Positions 22,334-24,721 of a stretch of DNA of 24,721 nt are shown here, piece by piece. Numbering within the stretch: position 1 is the first letter of the stretch; each line of letters begins with the position of its first letter. Below the pieces are notes generated by a model. That model saw nothing but the letters and a program-made list of their open reading frames with translations. It was not told the origin of the DNA and did no database searches. The translations under genes and the position numbers were made by a program. The DNA is from Leucobacter sp. UBA1945 (lineage in GTDB: Bacteria; Actinomycetota; Actinomycetes; Actinomycetales; Microbacteriaceae). The stretch covers positions 1 through 24,721 of the forward strand of contig DDEV01000037.1 in assembly GCA_002336855.1 (NCBI GenBank). The letters run 5' to 3'.

Positions 22334-23392
22334 ATGCCAGCTCAACCGCTCACCGACCGCGCACCCAGCGTGCAAGGCGCCACCCATGTGCAGCCCCGCG
22401 GCCCACTCAGCGAGGCGGTGCTGCAGGCTCTCACGGGTGTCCGTGATGCGGAGGGGCTCAGCGCGCTCGCGAGCAACGCAGTCGAACGGGCACTCAACGT
22501 GACGCACGACGACGACCTGCAGCTGGCACTCTTCGTGCTCTACGCCTCGTCGTACGGGTCACTCGAGACGCTCGACCCGACACAGGAGTGGAACCCCGAG
22601 CTCATTGAAACGCGCCGCACCATCGAGCGCGCCTTCGAGCAGGAGCTGCGCGAGCGAGTGCCGCTGCCTGATCTGCCCGAGCCGACGGTCGACGACGTGG
22701 CCCGCGCGCTGTTTGCGCTCACTGTTGAGGACGGCGGCCCGAGTCTCTCGCGCTACCTCGCAAAACGCGCGACCGAGCAGCAGGCGCTCGAGTTCTTGGT
22801 GCAGCGCTCGATCTACACGCTGCGCGAGGCCGACCCGCACTCGTGGGCGATACCGCGACTCACGGGTAGGCCCAAGGCCGCGCTCGTGGAGATTCAGTCT
22901 GACGAGTACGGCGGTGGGCGCCCCGATCGGGTGCACGCGGAGGTGTTCGCGAAGACGATGCGTGGCGCTGGTCTCGACGCCACCTACGGCGCGTATGTGA
23001 ACGCCGTGCCGGCCGTCACGCTGGCGTCGCAGAACATGATGTCGATGTTCGGGCTCAACCGGCGGCTGCTCGGCGCGATCGTGGGGCACCTTGCGGCCTT
23101 CGAGATGACCTCGTCGATTCCGAACCGCATGTACGGAGACGGGTTTCGCAGGCTTGGTTACGGCGACGACGTGACCGATTATTTCGACGAGCACGTCGAG
23201 GCAGACGCGGTGCACGAGCAAATCGCGGGTCGAGATCTCGCCGGTTCTCTCGCCGAGGATCGGCCGGGCCTGTTGCCCGACATCATGTTCGGGGCGGCTG
23301 CGTGTCTCACCGTCGACGGCTGGGTGGCAGAGCACATGCTCTCGAGCTTCGAACGAGGAGTGTCGTCGCTGCGCGAGGGGTACCCGCTGTGA
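22334..23392 (+). CDS. Iron-containing redox enzyme family protein (haem-oxygenase-like diiron fold)
   Basis: A 352-residue, mainly helical protein. ALVEIQSDEYGGGRPDRVHAEVF (183-205) carries Glu/His residues typical of haem-oxygenase-like diiron enzymes; GHLAAFEMTSSIPNRMYGDG (251-270) and YFDEHVEADAVHEQ (283-296, His287 and His294) hold further likely iron ligands. Such enzymes use dioxygen to oxidise small substrates or handle iron, and the actual reaction is unknown. The stop overlaps the GTG of the CDGSH gene (GTGA), so the two proteins are co-translated and probably work together, the CDGSH protein perhaps supplying electrons. CGGAGGT lies about 5 nt before ATG 22334, the strongest ribosome site in this region. 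Confidence 0.85.
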   Translation: MPAQPLTDRAPSVQGATHVQPRGPLSEAVLQALTGVRDAEGLSALASNAVERALNVTHDDDLQLALFVLYASSYGSLETLDPTQEWNPELIETRRTIERAFEQELRERVPLPDLPEPTVDDVARALFALTVEDGGPSLSRYLAKRATEQQALEFLVQRSIYTLREADPHSWAIPRLTGRPKAALVEIQSDEYGGGRPDRVHAEVFAKTMRGAGLDATYGAYVNAVPAVTLASQNMMSMFGLNRRLLGAIVGHLAAFEMTSSIPNRMYGDGFRRLGYGDDVTDYFDEHVEADAVHEQIAGRDLAGSLAEDRPGLLPDIMFGAAACLTVDGWVAEHMLSSFERGVSSLREGYPL

Positions 23393-23589
23393 GCGACGAG
23401 GCACCCAGCATCACGCCGTACCCCGACGGACCGCTACTGCTTCGCGGCAACGTCGAACTGCTGACTTCGGATGGCGAGCGCATCGAGCGCCGCCGCCGCA
23501 CGGTGGCGCTCTGCCGCTGCGGGCTCTCGGCGATCAAACCCTTCTGCGACGGCACCCACAAGGCAGCGGGGTTTCGCACCGAAGACTGA
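23389..23589 (+). CDS. CDGSH iron-sulfur domain protein
   Basis: A 66-residue protein made of one CDGSH domain. The 2Fe-2S ligands are Cys42, Cys44, Cys53 and His57 in the motif CRCGLSAIKPFCDGTH. The family binds a labile, redox-active cluster. The N-terminus (TPYPDGPLLLRGNVELLTSD) matches bacterial single-domain members. GTG 23389 overlaps the upstream stop by 4 nt, which settles the start and couples it to the iron-containing redox enzyme. An electron-transfer or cluster-donor role for that enzyme is inferred from the pairing. A hairpin terminator follows. Confidence 0.93.
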   Translation: MSDEAPSITPYPDGPLLLRGNVELLTSDGERIERRRRTVALCRCGLSAIKPFCDGTHKAAGFRTED

Positions 23590-23593
23590 ACTT

Positions 23594-23638
23594 CCGGCGG
23601 GCGCGGACTCAATAAGGGGGAGGCCCGCGCCCGACCGG
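23594..23638 (+). terminator. Hairpin terminator after the CDGSH gene
   Basis: A 9-bp GC-only stem (23598-23606 CGGGCGCGG with 23625-23633 CCGCGCCCG) is extended by CCGG/CCGG (23594-23597 with 23635-23638) across one bulged base. It starts 4 nt after the CDGSH stop. There is no T-run after it, as is common in actinobacteria. Confidence 0.65.
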
Positions 23639-23786
23639 TCGATCCACCGCTATTGCTCGATCACTCGGCCTCGCCCCGCGCCGTTCTGTTTGGGCCTTAA
23701 GCAACTGGGCAGAAAACGTTGCCTCAGTCGTCGCGAGACAACATCTACTGCCCACCTGCTTCGCGTGATTGGTGAGGGGTGGTGGT

Positions 23787-23799
23787 TAGAGTGAATAAG
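23787..23799 (+). promoter_or_regulatory. -10 box of the second 176-aa membrane protein gene
   Basis: TAGAGT (23787-23792) lies 7 nt before GTG 23800. It parallels TAGACT before the paralogue at 8471. Confidence 0.45.
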
Positions 23800-24330
23800 G
23801 TGAGCTTTCAACATGCTTGGCCACGGGCCACTTTCTTTGCCGCGTACGGCGATACTGCGACGGGCCAGTGGCACCCGGCGCAGGCGGTGCTCGACCAGGG
23901 CATGGTGACACTGTGGATCCTGACCCCCACCGGGTGGGCGCAGGCGTTTAGCCTGCCGGCCGCGCAGGCCAGGGTGAGTTCTGCGACGCATCGCATCACG
24001 CTCGTCGCCGGCGGTCGCACTTACCCGTTGCTCGCAGATCAGGCCTCGGTCGCTCGCGCGAACGCACTCACCACGGCGGGTCTCGCCGCGAGCATGCTCG
24101 ACCTCGACACGCTCAGAGCCTGGACGCACTTTGCTCGTTTTGCGAACCAGGGGCGAGCCGCCGACGCGTTTGCGGCTGCCGGTGGGCACGAGTTTCTTGC
24201 CGCAATGCGCTCATCGGGCGCAAGCGTCTCGCGCACGGGCTACGGGGCGATCATGGGCATCGGCTGCGGGTGTGGCCTCTTGATTGCGCTCGGCACACTC
24301 GCGATCATGGTCGCGGTGACGATGGGCTAG
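23800..24330 (+). CDS. PH-like, single-pass membrane protein of unknown function (paralogue 2)
   Basis: A 176-residue protein clearly related to the product of 8471-9001. Shared blocks are PRATF, the stretch TATGQWHPAQAVLDQGMVTL, SLPAAQ, HRITLVAGGRTYPLLAD, EFLAAMRSSGASVSRTGYGA and a C-terminal hydrophobic segment with IGCGCG. The middle linker (about 83-135) differs, here with LDTLRAWTHFARFANQ instead of a Gly/Ser-rich stretch. The N-terminal part looks like a small PH-type beta domain; function is unknown. In-frame GTGs at 23779, 23782, 23791 and 23800 compete. I chose 23800 because of the TAGAGT box 7 nt upstream and because it gives exactly the same length as the paralogue; 23779 would add seven residues. 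Confidence 0.68.
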   Translation: MSFQHAWPRATFFAAYGDTATGQWHPAQAVLDQGMVTLWILTPTGWAQAFSLPAAQARVSSATHRITLVAGGRTYPLLADQASVARANALTTAGLAASMLDLDTLRAWTHFARFANQGRAADAFAAAGGHEFLAAMRSSGASVSRTGYGAIMGIGCGCGLLIALGTLAIMVAVTMG

Positions 24331-24379
24331 CGTGCTGCGAGTCGGGTGCGGCCTGCCGTCGTCGCACTGCGGGCTTCAA

Positions 24380-24391
24380 TAGGCTAGTGGC
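24380..24391 (+). promoter_or_regulatory. -10 box of the ABC-F gene
   Basis: TAGGCT (24380-24385) is 6 nt before the ATG at 24392, and no ribosome site is present. A leaderless start is likely. Confidence 0.5.
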
Positions 24392-24721
24392 ATGACTGCA
24401 ACGCTCGTGGCGCAAGGGATCGCCGGCGGCCACGCCCATCGTACGCTTTTCGAAGGGCTCGATCTCACCGTCGCCCCGGGTGATGTTGTGGGCGTCGTTG
24501 GGGTGAATGGGGCAGGCAAGTCGACGCTGCTTCGCATTCTCGCGGGTGACCTGGCGCCCCAGGAGGGCGAAATTCACCTGGCGCCCGCCGACGCCTTCGT
24601 GGGCTGGCTGCCGCAGGAGCACGAGCGGGTCGAGGGCGAGACGGTCGCCGAGTACATCGCGCGCCGTACTGGCTGCGCGCGGGCGACCGAAGAGATGGAT
24701 GCCGCGGCCGCGGCGCTCGGC
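24392..24721 (+). CDS. ABC-F family ATPase, N-terminal part (3' end outside window)
   Basis: The frame is open from ATG 24392 to the window end (110 codons, no stop). Residues about 1-110 begin the first ATP-binding domain: LVAQGIAGGHAHRTLFEGLD, then GVVGVNGAGKSTLLRILAGD with the Walker A motif, and VGWLPQEHERVEGETVAEYI with the Q-loop region. A lack of membrane segments and the WLPQE stretch fit ABC-F proteins, soluble factors that act on the ribosome, some giving antibiotic resistance by target protection. Whether this one does so cannot be told from the fragment. An ordinary transporter ATPase is the less likely alternative. Confidence 0.85.
   Translation, partial: MTATLVAQGIAGGHAHRTLFEGLDLTVAPGDVVGVVGVNGAGKSTLLRILAGDLAPQEGEIHLAPADAFVGWLPQEHERVEGETVAEYIARRTGCARATEEMDAAAAALG

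Noticed and set aside
23706..23754. TGGGCAG...CTGCCCA inverted repeat before the second membrane protein
   Set aside because: Only 7 bp with a loop of about 35 nt; too weak to call an RNA structure or an attachment site.
1..24721. Defence island, toxin-antitoxin pair, prophage or biosynthetic cluster
   Set aside because: No restriction, toxin, phage structural or large biosynthetic genes were seen. The NYN protein alone does not support a defence call.

Overview
The window is GC-rich, gene-dense bacterial chromosome. Actinobacterial features are frequent: GTG starts, ATGA/GTGA overlaps, an LAVTG wall-anchored surface protein, an iron-containing redox enzyme next to a CDGSH protein, and -10 boxes sitting only 6-8 nt before start codons (leaderless mRNAs). 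A member of the Microbacteriaceae (for example Leucobacter or a relative) is my inference; no rRNA or marker gene here proves it. No tRNA, rRNA, CRISPR array or intact mobile element was seen.

Layout. (A) 1-5157 is a metal and metalloid resistance block. On the + strand are the C-terminus of a heavy-metal P-type ATPase, lspA and a small thioredoxin-like protein, joined by 4-nt overlaps. Facing them across a shared hairpin is a five-gene arsenic operon on the - strand: trxB, trxA, acr3, a fused arsR-arsC and a second arsC. The two reductases make arsenite, the thioredoxin pair can recycle them, Acr3 exports the arsenite, and the ArsR part can bind an inverted repeat in the trxB promoter. (B) 5158-5738 is AT-richer and holds that promoter plus a broken recombinase-like helix-turn-helix remnant; it looks like the edge of an acquired island. 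(C) 5739-7417 is an XRE-cupin regulator, an RhtA-like exporter and a monooxygenase-like pseudogene with an internal deletion. (D) 7430-9541 has an NYN-LOTUS nuclease-like protein, a 176-aa PH-like membrane protein and a GNAT enzyme. (E) 9538-13903 has a two-component system (kinase, regulator, GNAT in one operon), a divergent membrane protein and an LAVTG surface protein made of two repeated modules. (F) 13941-18677 has an AI-2E family transporter, a VIT1/CCC1 family transporter, an RluA-type pseudouridine synthase, a DUF488 protein and a class II glutamine amidotransferase. (G) 18687-24721 has a membrane-anchored GH5 hydrolase, YaeQ, a GNAT, a diiron-like redox enzyme with a CDGSH partner, a second 176-aa PH-like membrane protein paralogous to the one in D, and the start of an ABC-F ATPase.

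Best signals for a second look: the leaderless-promoter pattern shared by about a dozen genes, the ArsR-type operator inside the trxB promoter, the paired 176-aa membrane proteins of unknown function, the membrane-domain/GH5 fusion, and the deleted monooxygenase gene. No wholly new system can be proved from sequence alone.
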